Shown here: one piece after another, positions 63,408 through 64,000 of the stretch
Numbering within the stretch: the first letter of the stretch is position 1
How the letters are laid out: each line of letters begins with the position of its first letter
Assembly: GCA_913057245.1 (NCBI GenBank)
Contig: CAJXNH010000005.1
Span: 106,219-170,218 of the forward strand
Length of the DNA stretch: 64,000 bases
Reading direction: 5' to 3'
Origin: an uncultured Phaeodactylibacter sp.
Lineage (GTDB): Bacteria > Bacteroidota > Bacteroidia > Chitinophagales > Saprospiraceae
The notes under the pieces: model-generated
What the model saw: the letters and a program-made list of their open reading frames with translations, nothing else
Told to the model about the DNA's origin: nothing
The model's database searches: none
Made by a program: the position numbers and the translations under genes

Positions 63408-63711
63408 CCTGAAAAAGGTTGACGGCATTAATGAGATAGAATAGCGTTAGGTCCACCCCCCAGCCCCCGACAGACGCATGCGCCATAGCTGGCTACAGCG
63501 TCGGGGCACGGGGGAGAGGTGTTGCCTGTGATGCTGGGGAATAGAGCGTAAAGTCCGCCCTTCGCTTTTGGGCTTGAGCCAGGCAGGGGTTGCCGTGCAC
63601 GGCGTGTATGAAGCGTGAAAGCTCTGCATTGAGCTCCAATGCCCCCACCTCAAGCGCAGCGCCCTGTCCCCCGCTGGCGGGGGATTCAGGGGGTGGACAT
63701 TAGAGCTAATT
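63408..63711. repeat. Tandem repeat copy A (about 304 bp)
   Basis: Begins CCTGAAAAAGGTTGACGGCA and matches the following copy over nearly its whole length. Shared blocks include TTAATGAGAT, GATAGCGTT-like, GGGGGAGAGGTGTTGCC, GCCCTTCGCTTTTGGGCT, CACGGCGTGTATGAAGCGTG and TGCATTGAGCTCCAA. Copy A has about 40 extra bases in its first GC-rich hairpin (near 63468-63508) that pair with themselves (GACGC/GCGTC). The minus strand has an open frame here, but it is repeat sequence and not a credible gene. Confidence 0.85.
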
Positions 63712-64000
63712 CCTAAAAAAGGTTGACCGGATTAATGAGATGGGATAGCGTTGAGGTCACCCCCCGGCCCCCGCCAGCGGGGGAGAGGTGTTGCCCGTGG
63801 TGTTGGGGAGTGGAGCTTGAAGTCTGCCCTTCGCTTTTGGGCTGTTAAGCGGTTGGGGCATTGCCCTGCACGGCGTGTATGAAGCGTGAAAGCCCTGCAT
63901 TGAGCTCCAACGCCCCTACCTCGAGCGCAGCGCCCTGTCCCCCTCTGGCCCTGTGGAATAACTAACTGGTTTCTCTATCATTCCACAGGGCTGGCGGGGG
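63712..64000. repeat. Tandem repeat copy B (runs off the window)
   Basis: Second copy, beginning CCTAAAAAAGGTTGACCGGA. Contains the hairpin CCCCCGCCAGCGGGGG (near 63770-63785) in simple form and the same conserved blocks as copy A. It is interrupted near its end by a 42-bp palindromic insertion. Repeats of this kind with CCCCCGC...GCGGGGG ends are probably dispersed elements of the genome; a non-coding RNA role is possible but not shown. Confidence 0.85.
63949..63990. mobile_element. 42-bp palindromic insertion with 4-bp target duplication
   Basis: CCCTGTGGAAT (63949-63959) and ATTCCACAGGG (63980-63990) are perfect 11-bp inverted repeats around a 20-base centre. CTGG occurs on both sides (63945-63948 and 63991-63994), while copy A has a single CTGG at the corresponding place, so the empty site is visible. 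It is a minimal MITE or the remnant of an insertion sequence. Confidence 0.78.

Noticed and set aside
63447..63653. 68-codon minus-strand frame in the terminal repeat
   Set aside because: Lies wholly in a repeat copy whose partner copy does not keep the frame; repeat sequence rather than a gene.
63118..64000. DGR template repeat inside the window
   Set aside because: I looked for the VR framework (RGGxW codons, GGCTTCCGCCTT) downstream of the FGE gene and on the other strand; no second copy is present before the window ends.
1..64000. CRISPR arrays, tRNA and rRNA genes
   Set aside because: No regularly spaced direct repeats with unique spacers and no cloverleaf or rRNA-like segments were recognised.

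Overview
The window reads as a chromosome segment of a marine or aquatic Bacteroidota, most likely in the Saprospiria (Lewinella/Phaeodactylibacter-like). Support for this: a gliding-motility/type IX secretion C-terminal domain on a large secreted repeat protein; several -7 boxes of the Bacteroidota form TAnnTTTG; weak or absent Shine-Dalgarno sequences; a fused cbb3 oxidase subunit I/II gene; a division/wall cluster without ddl or murF; and a MraY with a long periplasmic insertion. The species assignment is inference only.

Layout. 1-9.9 kb: end of a ribosomal/RNA polymerase operon (rplA 3' end, rplJ, rplL, rpoB, rpoC) with hairpins in the gaps and a strong terminator after rpoC. 10-22.6 kb: housekeeping and accessory genes on both strands (threonine aldolase, bifunctional nuclease, mazG, CDP-alcohol transferase, methyltransferase, CoA-binding protein, Rpn-type nuclease, pyruvate dehydrogenase E2, DsbA-like protein, recR, a chimeric glycosyltransferase and a large unknown protein). 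23-30.6 kb: a minus-strand respiratory block: a ferredoxin-NADP reductase-like flavoprotein, then the cbb3 oxidase and its assembly genes in the order ccoS, ccoNO, ccoQ, ccoP, ccoG, ccoH, SafE-like exporter. ccoS is only 59 codons. Two tandem TGA-N6-TCA sites of CRP/FNR type lie just upstream of ccoS. 30.7-37.4 kb: lipoproteins and secreted proteins, ubiX, and the type IX cargo protein. 37.4-38.3 kb: a dead toxin-antitoxin locus, broken by a 161-bp miniature inverted-repeat element, followed by ywbE and a second inverted-repeat element. 38.3-55.5 kb: cvfB-like gene and a complete dcw cluster (mraZ, rsmH, ftsL, ftsI, murE, mraY, murD, ftsW, murG, murC, ftsQ, ftsA, ftsZ). It is led by a four-copy, 10-bp-period MraZ box directly joined to a perfect -7 box.

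56.1-64 kb is the most interesting part. A three-gene operon encodes (i) a protein with two tandem EAD11-like effector-associated domains and an inactive-STAND-like module, (ii) a MoxR-type AAA+ ATPase, and (iii) a 1504-residue membrane protein. The third protein combines a degenerate von Willebrand A-like domain, WG-type repeats, thrombospondin type 3 calcium repeats and a C-terminal formylglycine-generating-enzyme (FGE/C-type lectin) fold. This architecture belongs to the MoxR/vWA/EAD ternary biological-conflict systems. The last ~42 codons of the FGE domain look like the variable repeat of a diversity-generating retroelement (DGR). They are followed by a GC-rich hairpin and by a 43-codon remnant resembling the accessory protein of such retroelements. 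That remnant is cut off by two ~300-bp tandem repeats, the second of which carries a 42-bp palindromic insertion with a 4-bp target duplication. No template repeat or reverse transcriptase is visible before the window ends.

No tRNA, rRNA or CRISPR array was found.
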